A stretch of 53,924 bases of DNA from CAUZFZ01 sp963579025 (GTDB lineage Bacteria > Planctomycetota > Planctomycetia > Planctomycetales > Planctomycetaceae): positions 1 through 53,924 of the forward strand of contig CAUZFZ010000053.1 of assembly GCA_963579025.1 (NCBI GenBank), read 5' to 3'. The translations under genes were made by a program, and so were the position numbers. Under the pieces are notes generated by a model, which did no database searches, was not told where the DNA came from, and worked only from the letters and a program-made list of their open reading frames with translations. Of the stretch, positions 16,710-26,071 are shown one piece after another (position 1 is the stretch's first letter; each line of letters opens with the position of its first letter).

Positions 16710-19700
16710 CTACGGCGTGGTGGCATCGATATTGGCGAGCTGAGCACTCGACAGTACGAACGCGTCGTCGATCAGGTCGGCAATCATGTCCGTCCCTGGT
16801 GTGCCCAGGGTGTCGTTGCCAAGATTTCCGGCCAGCGTGTCACGCTTGTTGTTGCCGGTCAGCGTATCGTCACCATCATGTCCAACGATCACGTCCTGAC
16901 CGTTTCCGCCAGTGATGTTGTCGTCACCGTCGCCGCCAAACAGCGTGTCCTTGCCGTCCATTCCATTGATCGTGTCGTTGCCGTCGCCACCGTCGATACC
17001 GTCGCTGCCGCCACCGCCGTCGATCCGATCATCACCGTCGCCGCCGTCAATCGTGTCGCTGCCACCGCCACCGAAGATCCTGTCCGCTCCGTGATCGCCG
17101 CGGATGACATCGTTACCCGCGTGGCCTCGGATCACGTCTTCCTCGCGACCACCATCCAGCGTGTCAGCACCCTGGCCACCCAGCAGAGTATCCCGCCCGA
17201 CCATGCCCAGCAGGCTGTCGTCACCAGCGTCGCCATCCAACAGGTCGGCGCCGAATCCGCCGACGAGTGTGTCGTTGCCGTCGTTGCCAGCCAGGTTGTC
17301 GTTTCCGAACTCGCCATTCAGCACGTCGTCGCCGAGTTCACCAAGCAACGTGTCGTTGCCGAATCCGCCGTCGAGCGTGTCGTTGGCCGCCTGCCCGTTC
17401 AGCAGGTCGTCGCCATTGCCGCCCACCAGCGAGTCGTTTCCGGACCGACCAAGAAGCGTGTCATCACCGTCGGACCCGATCAGCGTATCGTTGCCGCCGG
17501 TGCCGGTGATCATGTCGTTGCCGTCACCGCCATCGATCGACAACACGACCGATCCCAGATTCGCTCCGGCACCATTGATCGTGTCATTGCCAATTCCGCC
17601 GTCAATCTGCATCACAAAGAAACCAACGTTGTTGATATCCCCGATTGTGATCGTGTCGTTGCCCTGATTCCCGTTGATCTGCACCACTTCGCCGCCAGCT
17701 GAAAAGCCAATGCCATCTCCGGTGATGCTGATCGACGCCGTCCCTTCAGAGATCACCAGAACGCTGCCGTTCTGCCCGATGACGAAATTGTCGCCGGATG
17801 AATCTCCTTCGACGAGCACTGTGTCGAAACCGGGCTCGGATGCGAATGTGTCCTGACCATCACCCAGGCCACGGAAGACGATCGTGTCGTCCCCGTCGCC
17901 GCCGATCAGCGTGTCCCGACCACCCTGGCCGAACAGCACATCATTGTCGCTACCGCCATTGAGCGTATCGTTTCCACTGCCACCGAAGATTGTGTCGGCG
18001 CCCAGGTTTCCGTTGATGGAATCGTTTCCGCCATTGCCAGAGAGCACGTCGGGATGCCGGCTTCCCAGAATCGTGTCCCGGCCGCTCGTACCGACCACCG
18101 AATCTCCGAAGAACGCTGGGATCGGACCATCGTCATTTGTGATCGTCGCAAACGCGCGTTGATCGGCGATGATCGCGCCGCCCGTTGCGTTGCTCAGGTC
18201 CAGGAAGAAAAACTCGTCGAACTCGGGCGTCAATTCACTAATCACGGTCACGTCGACGGTCTGAGTTCCCGGCCCCGTGAACGTGAGCTGTCCGCTTGTT
18301 GACAGATAATCCGCATTGGCGACTGCCGTACCGTTCGTGGTGGTGAAGTCCACAGTCACCAGCGCGGTCGGCGCCGCTTCGGCGAGCGTCACCGTGAATG
18401 TAACCGTTTGACGATCGTCATCGCCTTCCGGTGTCACCGTGAGATCAGCCACTCGCAGAAACGCGACTTCCGCCGTTAGCGACGCGTCGAGTTCACCGAG
18501 CGTCTCCGGAATCGTCGCGGTGCCGCCGACGGTTGGCACGATGGTCCCCGTGTTGTCCAGCAACACACCTCCTACGATGTTTGTGAGGGTAACAGTGAAG
18601 TCCTCAGTGGTCTCTGGCAGGAAGTCGGGAGTGACAGGGACTCGGATTTGCCGCCTTAATTGACCTGTCACCTGATCATTCACTGAAAAGACGATTGGCG
18701 AAATCGGTGTGGTATTTGTGGGATCGAAGTCCGTGACGGCCACGGCCGTGCCATCTGTGACCGTGAAGTCGATCGTGACTGGAACAGGGACATCGCCCGG
18801 TAGCAGAGTCACTTCAAACACGGCTTCCAGTTCGGCGGTCGGGTCGATCAGCCCGAATGCGTCGTTGATGAAGATCTCGGATGCGAAAAAGCTCACACCG
18901 GCGATAACTTCCGGCAGCATGTCGCCGTTGAGGTCGGTGGCAACAACGTCCTGAGTCGTTCCGAAGCCACGCAGCGGAGTGCTGGCAGCAGTGATAAAGC
19001 CACCCATGCCGTCGCCCAGGAACAGATCGATCGTGTTTCCACCATCGACCAGCATCAGATCGAGATTTCCATCGAGCTCGAAGTCAGCCACAACGCCGTC
19101 AATTCCACCTCCAGGAAGTGCCGCGACCGTGAACGTGGGCAGGACCAGCATGGGCATTCCCATGACGATGATCGTGCTCGGTCCGGAATTGAGCAGGACG
19201 TTGTAGTTGTTTCCCAGAACATCACCGACACCCAGGTCGATGTTTCCATCCCCGTCAAAATCGGCCGTGAGGAGCCGACCCGGCTGTCCGCTCGGAATCG
19301 GTGTCACCAAATTGACTGCGAACATCGCCGCCCCGTCATTCAGTAGCACAGTTACCGTTCCCGACCCGCCATGACTGACAGCGAGGTCCGAGTCACCGTC
19401 ACCTTCAAAGTCGAAGAACGCCACGCCTTGAGGTGCCGTGCCACCAGACACGACGACGGCCGCCGTAAACACACCAGCTCCATCATTTGTAAGAATCCCC
19501 ACATTGTTGGTTCCGGTTTGGGCAACAGCCAGATCAAGGTCGCCATCGCCGTTGATGTCAGCCACGTCAATAGCCGATGGGTCAGAACCAGCGGGCAAAG
19601 GCACGTTGACTGGAACACCCAGATTACCCGTGCCGTCGTTCAGGAAGATAGACACAGTCGGAACGATCGGATTCGGCATCGCCCCCGGAATCGAGGTCTC

Positions 19701-21194
19701 GTTCACAACGGCGGCGTCGATGCTACCGTCAGCATTCCAGTCACCGACCGCGATGTCGCCCGAGCCCTGCGGGGCTGTGAAAAAACGGGTGGGACCGGTG
19801 AAGCCACCCATTCCATCACCAAACCGAATGGTCACGCTGCCGAAAGTCGTCGGAGTGTTCTCAGAGACGATGATGTCAAGAATACCGTCCCCGTTGAAAT
19901 CCGCCAGGTTAATGAAGTCAGACTCAACCGGGCCCGTGATGACCCTTCCGCCGTCCAGGAATTCGCCCGCTTCCCTGAGCGCGACATCGCTGATGCTGAC
20001 TCTGCTGAAAATCGGATCCGGCACGCCACCGCCGCGTGTCTGGTCGTTTCCTGACCCACCTTCCACCTGGTCGAAGCCCTCACCACCGTCCACTGTGTCG
20101 TCGCCGCCTTGCCCGTTGAGAACATCGTTGCCGTCGTCGCCGTTCAGCACGTCGTTGCGGCCACCACCCAGAATGGTGTCAGCATCCGGTCCGCCGTTGA
20201 TCGTATCGGCACCGTGCATACCGTTAAGGACATCCTGGCCACCGCCACCATCAATCGAGTCTGCTCCACTGCCACCACGGATGGTGTCGCGCCCAAAGAA
20301 ACCGTCGATCAGGTCGTTGTTAGCCGCGCCGTCGATCTCGTCATTACCAAAGCCGCCAAGAATTGTATCGTTGCGGAGACCGCCGTGGATGGAATCGTTG
20401 CCATCTTCTCCCACCAGGCTGTCAGGTCCGTCGTCACCGCGCATCGTGTCGTCGCCGAGTCCGCCGAAGATCGTGTCGGCACCATTTCCGCCGTCAGCGA
20501 AATCGTTTCCATCGCCCAGCGTGATCAGGTCCAGGCCATCGCCGCCGAGAACGGAATCGTCACCCAGCCCGCTCACGATAGTGTCATTCCCGTCACCGGC
20601 GTTGATGGTGTCGTTGTTGAGACCACCGGTGATGTTGTCGTCACCATCTCCACCATTGATTGTCAGATTGCCCAGCCCCGTGCTCTGTATGATCAGGTCG
20701 TCGCCGTCGCCACCGGACAGCGTCGCATCGAATCCATCTGGAGCGATGATCGTGTCCGCGCCATTGTCTGCATCGACGTTGATCTGCATCGGTGTCGCCG
20801 GACTGGTCGATGTGTCCATGAATGTGAAGCTGCCCGTGGACACGCCCGTCAGATCAATCGTGTTCTCGGTATCACTGCCGATGATCGTCAGCAACTCGAC
20901 CTGCCCAGCCTGAATCGGTGGCAGGGATCCATCCGCGACTCCGTTGACCAGCACCTGGACCTGTCCGACCACAGCCGGATCAATGGTGACCGCAACGCTG
21001 TCATTGCCTTCGTCGATGACGATGCTCAATTCTCCGTCGACAAACAGCGTGGATACTGACAGATACGTACGGTCTTCCAATTGTTGTAGAACACGGGACA
21101 CTGGGCGGGATGTCTGCGAGACCTGCGGCTTACGGCGTCTCTTTTGCTCGGCGCGGATATGTCGCTTGAAATTCCAGACGTTGGAAAGAAGCAT
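16710..21194 (-). CDS. Giant RTX / FG-GAP / Calx-beta surface protein, 1494 aa
   Basis: The N-terminus (basic stretch RAEQKRRRKPQ, then LQQLEDRTYLS at about 38-48) resembles the LEPR-XLL sorting signal of large planctomycete surface proteins, with P replaced by D. Domains in order: a beta-rich region; RTX-type calcium-binding nonapeptides (GGDGDD/GGxGND, about 158-385); seven FG-GAP/VCBS units (DFNGDGILDI, DINGDGDLDLAVA, DFDGDGNIDLGVG, about 433-760); two Calx-beta domains (about 790-1025, NGTAVANADYLSTSGQLTF); and a second long RTX block (about 1045-1465). It should fold on calcium outside the cell and act in adhesion or as a structural surface protein. GGGAG lies 8 bases before the ATG. No dedicated type I exporter is nearby. 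Confidence 0.9.
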   Translation of the reverse strand: MLLSNVWNFKRHIRAEQKRRRKPQVSQTSRPVSRVLQQLEDRTYLSVSTLFVDGELSIVIDEGNDSVAVTIDPAVVGQVQVLVNGVADGSLPPIQAGQVELLTIIGSDTENTIDLTGVSTGSFTFMDTSTSPATPMQINVDADNGADTIIAPDGFDATLSGGDGDDLIIQSTGLGNLTINGGDGDDNITGGLNNDTINAGDGNDTIVSGLGDDSVLGGDGLDLITLGDGNDFADGGNGADTIFGGLGDDTMRGDDGPDSLVGEDGNDSIHGGLRNDTILGGFGNDEIDGAANNDLIDGFFGRDTIRGGSGADSIDGGGGQDVLNGMHGADTINGGPDADTILGGGRNDVLNGDDGNDVLNGQGGDDTVDGGEGFDQVEGGSGNDQTRGGGVPDPIFSRVSISDVALREAGEFLDGGRVITGPVESDFINLADFNGDGILDIIVSENTPTTFGSVTIRFGDGMGGFTGPTRFFTAPQGSGDIAVGDWNADGSIDAAVVNETSIPGAMPNPIVPTVSIFLNDGTGNLGVPVNVPLPAGSDPSAIDVADINGDGDLDLAVAQTGTNNVGILTNDGAGVFTAAVVVSGGTAPQGVAFFDFEGDGDSDLAVSHGGSGTVTVLLNDGAAMFAVNLVTPIPSGQPGRLLTADFDGDGNIDLGVGDVLGNNYNVLLNSGPSTIIVMGMPMLVLPTFTVAALPGGGIDGVVADFELDGNLDLMLVDGGNTIDLFLGDGMGGFITAASTPLRGFGTTQDVVATDLNGDMLPEVIAGVSFFASEIFINDAFGLIDPTAELEAVFEVTLLPGDVPVPVTIDFTVTDGTAVAVTDFDPTNTTPISPIVFSVNDQVTGQLRRQIRVPVTPDFLPETTEDFTVTLTNIVGGVLLDNTGTIVPTVGGTATIPETLGELDASLTAEVAFLRVADLTVTPEGDDDRQTVTFTVTLAEAAPTALVTVDFTTTNGTAVANADYLSTSGQLTFTGPGTQTVDVTVISELTPEFDEFFFLDLSNATGGAIIADQRAFATITNDDGPIPAFFGDSVVGTSGRDTILGSRHPDVLSGNGGNDSINGNLGADTIFGGSGNDTLNGGSDNDVLFGQGGRDTLIGGDGDDTIVFRGLGDGQDTFASEPGFDTVLVEGDSSGDNFVIGQNGSVLVISEGTASISITGDGIGFSAGGEVVQINGNQGNDTITIGDINNVGFFVMQIDGGIGNDTINGAGANLGSVVLSIDGGDGNDMITGTGGNDTLIGSDGDDTLLGRSGNDSLVGGNGDDLLNGQAANDTLDGGFGNDTLLGELGDDVLNGEFGNDNLAGNDGNDTLVGGFGADLLDGDAGDDSLLGMVGRDTLLGGQGADTLDGGREEDVIRGHAGNDVIRGDHGADRIFGGGGSDTIDGGDGDDRIDGGGGSDGIDGGDGNDTINGMDGKDTLFGGDGDDNITGGNGQDVIVGHDGDDTLTGNNKRDTLAGNLGNDTLGTPGTDMIADLIDDAFVLSSAQLANIDATTP

Positions 21195-21684
21195 CTGACG
21201 TTCTCCCGCGTGCTAAAAGCGATGCTTGGTAAACTCACAGTCGGTCGGACTGCGTGTGCACAGTTGCGGGCATCCTGCCTGGGTGTTCCGTGTGTTGCCG
21301 AAAAACGGATTCGAAACCACGTGATGAATCACCCGTCAGGAAACAGCCGCACGCCGCGCAATTCTCACCAGCGGTATAACGAGGCCACTGGCTGCCTTGG
21401 AATCGGCACCGGCTGGCCGGACATTTGATGAAACCGGAAGGATGCGGCACAGCAGGAACAAACGGAACAGTCGGTACAATGATGAGTCGTCCCATCGTTT
21501 CCGGCATGATTGTGTGGAGAGCGATTGCCCCTGACCGGCTTATAGTTCTGACGATTTCTCCGACTGGAGACCTGCAATTTCGGTCGATCTCAATCGTTCC
21601 TGCCGATTCGACTCAAGCCACGCAGCCGGACTGGACGTCGCATCACGTTCAAACCCAAAAGCACATCGAATGGAATGCTCCCGC
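21195..21684. other. Intergenic region between divergent genes
   Basis: 490 bases between the RTX gene (minus) and the DUF6807 gene (plus). Both promoters should lie here, but I could not pick convincing -35/-10 pairs. No RNA gene, repeat or convincing small frame is visible. Confidence 0.5.
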
Positions 21685-22632
21685 ATGAGTGCTCTCATCC
21701 CTCGTTGTCAGATTATTCCGCTGCCCGATGACCAGACTTCGGTCCAGATTGATGGAACAGAGAGGACTCGCTGGCACTACAGTCGTCATTATCCGCGCCC
21801 TTTCTTTTATCCGTGCAATGGGCCCTCCGGCGCGACGCTGACCCGCATGGGGCATCCGGGAGCCGCCAATCACGACCACCATCGTTCGATCTGGTTTGCG
21901 CACGCGAAGGTGCTGGGCATCGATTTCTGGAGCGACAACACGCAGGCCCGCATTCGCCAGAAACACTGGCTCGTGTATCAGGACGGTGACGAGCATGCGA
22001 TTCTGGCTACACGGCTGGGCTGGTACGACGGCCACGATCCTCAGGAGTTGCTCGAGCAGATCGTAATTGCGGTATTCCGCCCGGGTCCCGACGGGGAGAC
22101 GCTGTTTGAGATTCAGACCGAGTTCATCCCCCGGGCCGAGTCGCTCGAGTTCCAGCAGACGAATTTCGGATTTCTGGCCGTGCGGGTGGCGAAGAGTATC
22201 GCCGAACACTTTGGCGGAGGGCGTCTGACAAACAGCGACGGCCTGGTTGGCGAGAAGGCTGCCGACGGTACTCCGGTCATTTTCGGCCGGCGGGCCCGTT
22301 GGATGGACTACAGCGGACCGGTGGCGGATGGCGTCACGGAGGGGATTACCTGGTTCGACCATCCGTCAAATCCGGGATATCCGTCACGCTGGCACGTCCG
22401 TGAGGACGGCTGGATGGGCGCCTCGATCTGTATGGACGGTCCTCTTGAAGTCCGTCGCGCGGATCCGCTACGGCTGCGATTTCTGCTGCACGTGCATGCC
22501 GGTGCCGTCGATCCGTCGCAAGCTGAGGAGTTCGCCGACAGGTTTGCAGACTGGCCCGAGTTCGAAATCGTCCGCTCGGCGCAGCCACATCAACAATATG
22601 AGGTGTCTGTACGCTCGCAGGCGTCACGTTGA
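21685..22632 (+). CDS. DUF6807 (PmoA-family) protein
   Basis: A 315-aa cytoplasmic protein of the family annotated as PmoA or DUF6807: RPFFYPCNGPSGATLTRMGH, then the conserved NHDHHRSIWFAH, FWSDN, and late WFDHPSNPGYPSRWHVR. Despite its name the family is not a methane monooxygenase subunit. In planctomycetes members tend to sit near sugar and carbohydrate genes, and the beta-sandwich fold suggests aldose-epimerase-like chemistry (inference). The start at 21685 is chosen because ggaatgc lies upstream; an in-frame ATG at 21670 is possible. Confidence 0.82.
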   Translation: MSALIPRCQIIPLPDDQTSVQIDGTERTRWHYSRHYPRPFFYPCNGPSGATLTRMGHPGAANHDHHRSIWFAHAKVLGIDFWSDNTQARIRQKHWLVYQDGDEHAILATRLGWYDGHDPQELLEQIVIAVFRPGPDGETLFEIQTEFIPRAESLEFQQTNFGFLAVRVAKSIAEHFGGGRLTNSDGLVGEKAADGTPVIFGRRARWMDYSGPVADGVTEGITWFDHPSNPGYPSRWHVREDGWMGASICMDGPLEVRRADPLRLRFLLHVHAGAVDPSQAEEFADRFADWPEFEIVRSAQPHQQYEVSVRSQASR

Positions 22633-22939
22633 AGCCAGCGGAGCGAAGAAACTCACTCAGTTCGATGCACCGATTTCGACGCGGCACGGTTGCGGGAGCA
22701 TCACACCGCACGGCCACTTCGGCAATCTCCCGGCTGTGCGGCTTTGACAGGTCCAGTCGAAACGACAGACAGGGCCAGCCAGCTTACTGCGGTGTTGCGG
22801 TCGGTGGCTGCCAACGATGCCGGATTTCGCGCATTGCTGCTTGTTTCACGCAGCAGACCACTCGTAGCATGGACCTTTGGAACCGTTTCAACTTCAGCGG
22901 ACACCCTGACAGCTCCCGACTCCTGTCACTGAGGCTCCC
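22633..22939. other. Intergenic region, no feature seen
   Basis: 307 bases between two plus-strand genes. I see no repeat, hairpin or convincing small gene; open frames here have unnatural composition. A promoter for the acidic membrane protein may lie at its 3' end. Confidence 0.4.
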
Positions 22940-23389
22940 GTGAGCAAACTCGCCTATTTCTTCGTCACGCTGGTTGGAGCCGTTCCGGCCGGCGGAGCGC
23001 TGTATCTGATGATCAAGAACCTTCTGGATCGCGCCGACCGCCTGGGCGGCGTACTTCTGGGAGTGACGATCACCATTTCCGTCTGCATGGTGCTGGTCGC
23101 GCTGACTCCGTTCATGGTCCTGGTGTTCTACAAAGACACGCGGCCGAAACCCGCACCCGGCAAACAGGACGGCGACGGCGACAGCGATGCCGAAGGTGGT
23201 GCGATCGAAGCCGACGACGAGGAAGAAGCCGAGGGCTTTGGTGATATCATCCCCGACGACTACGACGCGGACGAACTTGCGGCGTCAGTCGACGATGGGG
23301 ATGACCTGGACGAAGCCTATGAAGATGACGACGACGAGTACGCCGGCTTCGACGACGATGAAGAGTACGACGACTTCGATGACGAGTAG
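22940..23389 (+). CDS. Two-TM protein with extremely acidic tail, 149 aa
   Basis: No named family is recognised. Two transmembrane helices are visible: residues 5-27 (YFFVTLVGAVPAGGALYLMI) and 38-64 (GGVLLGVTITISVCMVLVAL). The remaining about 80 residues are almost entirely Asp/Glu (EADDEEEAEGFGD, DEAYEDDDDEYAGFDDDEE). The start is GTG with gaggc just upstream. The tail is likely disordered and could bind cations or basic partners; this is inference. It ends three bases before the large inverted repeat at 23392. Confidence 0.75.
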   Translation: MSKLAYFFVTLVGAVPAGGALYLMIKNLLDRADRLGGVLLGVTITISVCMVLVALTPFMVLVFYKDTRPKPAPGKQDGDGDSDAEGGAIEADDEEEAEGFGDIIPDDYDADELAASVDDGDDLDEAYEDDDDEYAGFDDDEEYDDFDDE

Positions 23390-23391
23390 TG

Positions 23392-23533
23392 CTACGGTGC
23401 AGAAATGGTGTCCCACGCGCGGCGGCCTGATCTGTGAGCCGACGGCGCTAGCCGCGGGTGCAATCGCGTGTTGGCTGGCGACCCGCGGCTAGCGCCGTCG
23501 GCTCAGAAATGGGACATCGGTTCTGCACCGCAG
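23392..23533. repeat. Double inverted-repeat element between convergent genes
   Basis: Inner arms of 25 bases are perfectly complementary (23435-23459 and 23481-23505; they contain gacggcgctagccgcggg) around a 21-base loop. Outer arms 23392-23415 and 23510-23533 pair as ctacggtgcagaa with ttctgcaccgcag and tgtccca with tgggaca, with a few differences. The whole folds as one stem with side interruptions. It starts 3 bases after the acidic-protein stop and ends 44 bases before the stop of the convergent DUF2617 gene. It probably ends transcription from both sides. Confidence 0.85.
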
Positions 23534-23577
23534 CAGTAGTCGAGTCGGCCCGCTGCCTGCGGCCGCATCCGCTTGCC

Positions 23578-24120
23578 CTACAGCTCGAACAGCGACTGCG
23601 TCTTCACGATCGCACAGTCTTCCGGGTACGTGTGGAAGGAGTGGATCAGCAGGCTGTGTGGCCACACGTCTGTCTGAATAAAGCTCAGTGCGGCCGGCGA
23701 AAGGCGATTGGCCGATCCGAAACTGTGGGAGATCGGCGCCCGCTGGCAATCCAGTTGCAGCTCCTCGTGCAGCGTGAGGAAGACATCCGGCGGCAACTTC
23801 TCCACCTGATAGCTAACGTGATACGTGACTTCGGGGCTGAGCTGAATCGTCTCGTCGCGACAGCCTTTCAGACGCCGGTGAAAGCGTTCCATGCGTTCGG
23901 GCAATGCCTGCCCGCGACGCGCGACCAGTTCCGTCAGCATGGAGTGACGGGTGTTGAAACAGACCATGTGTCCGGAATCACAAATGCGAATCGTCGCTGT
24001 GTACTCCGGCTGCACGACAAGTTCTTCGCGACGGATCTCGAACAGCTCGGGGTGCAGCGAGCGTTCATAGAGATGGAACGTCAGATCGGAAACGCTGGGT
24101 CTGACAAAACCGACACTCAT
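23578..24120 (-). CDS. DUF2617 family protein, 180 aa
   Basis: Recognised as DUF2617 from LTFHLYERSLHPELFEI, GHMVCFNTRHSMLTEL and VWPHSLLIHSFHTYPEDCAIV. The function of the family is unknown; members are short cytoplasmic proteins found mainly in planctomycetes and actinobacteria. Length and both termini look complete. No Shine-Dalgarno is evident. The 122 bases upstream separate it from the methyltransferase gene on the same strand. Confidence 0.8.
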   Translation of the reverse strand: MSVGFVRPSVSDLTFHLYERSLHPELFEIRREELVVQPEYTATIRICDSGHMVCFNTRHSMLTELVARRGQALPERMERFHRRLKGCRDETIQLSPEVTYHVSYQVEKLPPDVFLTLHEELQLDCQRAPISHSFGSANRLSPAALSFIQTDVWPHSLLIHSFHTYPEDCAIVKTQSLFEL

Positions 24121-24242
24121 GGCTTAACCCGCGGCCGCGCCGCAAAGAGACGTTCCGACTGAGGACTGCGAACAATTGTATCGAGGGTATTCGCAGTCCC
24201 GGAAGCTCCGCCAACAGCAATTCGATCGATGCCACAGACGAG

Positions 24243-24815
24243 TCACTTTCTTCCGGCTTTTCGGGTTGCAAATGAACTATCGGCGATTACCGGCACAGCC
24301 AATTCATTTGCGAGTAGCTGTCTTTTCAAATCCGTCCCGCGAGGAGCCGTGAATCCGCCCAGTCCTCCACCGCCCGACACCACCCGATGGCACGGGATCA
24401 CGAGAGGAAACCGGTTCGAAGACATGACCGTCCCGACCGCCCGTGCAGCGCCGGGCGAACCGCTCCGCCGAGCCAGTTCTCCGTAGCTGATCGTCTGCCC
24501 CCACGGAATCTTCCTGGTGGCCGCCACGACGCGACGACGGAACGGAGTCAGGGCACGGGGCCACTTCAACCTCACACGGGACAGTTCTACCGGCTCGCCG
24601 TCGGCAAACCTGGTGAGCAAATCTTCGAGTTCGGGGCACCAGTCGGCGATTTCAACATCCGCGAGCGTCAATTCTTCACGTTCCAGAACGGCCTGCAGGA
24701 TTCCCCGCAGCGAGTCCTGCCCGATGAGGATTCGCGTCACCTGTCCCGCTTCTCCAAGGACTCCGATCCAACCCAATCCCGTCGGGAACCCGGCCAGTGT
24801 GTATGGTGTGGGCAT
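24243..24815 (-). CDS. ogt: Methylated-DNA--protein-cysteine methyltransferase
   Basis: A 190-aa DNA-repair protein that removes alkyl groups from O6 of guanine onto its own cysteine. The active site PCHRV is at residues 141-145 with acceptor Cys142. The helix-turn-helix segment (KIPWGQTISYGELARRSGSP) precedes it, with AARAVGTVMSSNR containing the arginine finger and asparagine hinge. I start at 24815; the frame is open 76 codons further upstream, but those residues have unnatural composition and would run into the promoter of the divergent gene. There is no AdaA-type regulatory domain, so this is the constitutive Ogt type. Confidence 0.93.
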   Translation of the reverse strand: MPTPYTLAGFPTGLGWIGVLGEAGQVTRILIGQDSLRGILQAVLEREELTLADVEIADWCPELEDLLTRFADGEPVELSRVRLKWPRALTPFRRRVVAATRKIPWGQTISYGELARRSGSPGAARAVGTVMSSNRFPLVIPCHRVVSGGGGLGGFTAPRGTDLKRQLLANELAVPVIADSSFATRKAGRK

Positions 24816-25042
24816 GGTGCGCGGCCTCGTACCTGACGCTGTCACACCTCTGACATGGCGTGCCAGTGTCGAACAGATTCCTCTGAGTTGCGGAGAAACG
24901 CCGGCGGTGGACCGATCGAATCTCGCCAGGCGGAACACTAAACTATGGCGTTTTACCTGTGCCAGCCGGCGGCACTTCCGCTCGTGTTTTGCAGCCATCG
25001 TCGCACCCCGCTGCGGCTGAAACGTAGATTTCGGACACCCCA

Positions 25043-25786
25043 ATGCAAATGTACTCGGCTATTGCGGACGACTTTTACTGCAACATGAACCTGAGCACCG
25101 AAATGGCTTTGCCCAGCGGTCGCGAGACCGTTCTCGGTTTTCTGGAACGTGTGCAGAAAAGCTATCCCAGCATGCGGAACTTCTTTCAGCGAGAGAACGG
25201 CGACTTCGTGCTTGAAGAAGACAAAGAAGGCGGCCAGCAGCGCTGGCTGTCGATTGAACCTCGCCGCATCTCGAGTTCCTGTCTGAACCCGACTCAGATC
25301 GACGACGCTATGTCACAGCACGAACTGGTGCTGGAGCTGATTCCGTACATGCTGTCGGTCAGTCAGCTTGACTGCGAGGCCCTCGATTATCTGATTGGCT
25401 TCGAATTCGCCTACCGCGGCAACCACGACGAACTTGTGGCCGAGGCTCTGGGCGGCAGCCCGGCCTTTGATGTCTTCTCAAACATTGCAGGCTCGACCGT
25501 TCTCAACTTCGAGCCCTGCATCACGATTGCACTGGAAGATTCCTGCCGCCAGCAGGCGAGACTGATGATCGAGACTCGAACCAACGCCTATCAGGTCCGC
25601 CGTGGCGATTTCCCCGAGGAACAGATCAGCGTGTATTTCACGGTCCGGCAATATGGAAGTCTTGGTCCCGAGACGTCCTTCCAGGATACAATGCTGGCGC
25701 TCCGCAGACATTCCGAAGAACTGATCGAGGAATGCGTCATCGACCAGGTATTGCGTCCTCTCGCCCAGGCGATCGCAGCCCGTTGA
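25043..25786 (+). CDS. Conserved planctomycete protein of unknown function, 247 aa
   Basis: No named domain is recognised, but the sequence is clearly coding and complete: YSAIADDFYCNMNLSTEMAL, LPSGRETVLGFLERVQKSYP, LIPYMLSVSQLDCEALDYL, and a regular helical C-terminus. No signal peptide or membrane helix is seen, so it is cytoplasmic. ATG at 25043 is used; an ATG two codons later is equivalent. It is divergent from ogt. I infer an alpha/beta protein of planctomycete-specific function. Confidence 0.7.
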   Translation: MQMYSAIADDFYCNMNLSTEMALPSGRETVLGFLERVQKSYPSMRNFFQRENGDFVLEEDKEGGQQRWLSIEPRRISSSCLNPTQIDDAMSQHELVLELIPYMLSVSQLDCEALDYLIGFEFAYRGNHDELVAEALGGSPAFDVFSNIAGSTVLNFEPCITIALEDSCRQQARLMIETRTNAYQVRRGDFPEEQISVYFTVRQYGSLGPETSFQDTMLALRRHSEELIEECVIDQVLRPLAQAIAAR

Positions 25787-25853
25787 CGCTGTGAGACTCC
25801 TTCGCGAGCGATGCAAATCGACATGTTGCCGCACAATCCGGGTCGGCAGAATT

Positions 25854-25977
25854 GATTGATGATTGTCGAATGATGAGTGTTGAAGTTCGAAGTGAAACCG
25901 ACGAGAGAAAAGAATCCAGATGATGGCCAGTCCTGACACTTCGCAAATCGAAAATCATCACTCGACAATCGTCAATC
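25854..25977. repeat. Imperfect 41-nt inverted repeat
   Basis: Arms 25854-25894 and 25937-25977 match as inverted copies over about 41 bases with a handful of mismatches (cores gattgtcga/tcgacaatc, tgatga/tcatca and gaagtg/cacttc), with a 42-base spacer. It is AT-richer than its surroundings. It lies between two plus-strand genes, 67 bases after one stop and 94 bases before the next start. Confidence 0.75.
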
Positions 25978-26071
25978 CAAACCGACCGCGGCAGAACGGC
26001 CTGGCTTCTGCGCTTGTCGCCGAAGCCGCGAAGCTCGACTCCTGCCGCTCGTCCCATAACTGGTAAGTCCC

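Noticed and set aside
19438..20913. 491-aa open frame opposite the RTX gene, and similar long frames in other registers
   Set aside because: The repeated GGNGDD codons on the minus strand make all opposite frames open and of repetitive composition (PSPPSxVSSP); they are shadows.
23392..23533. CRISPR array
   Set aside because: Only one inverted structure, not regularly spaced direct repeats; no cas genes in the window.
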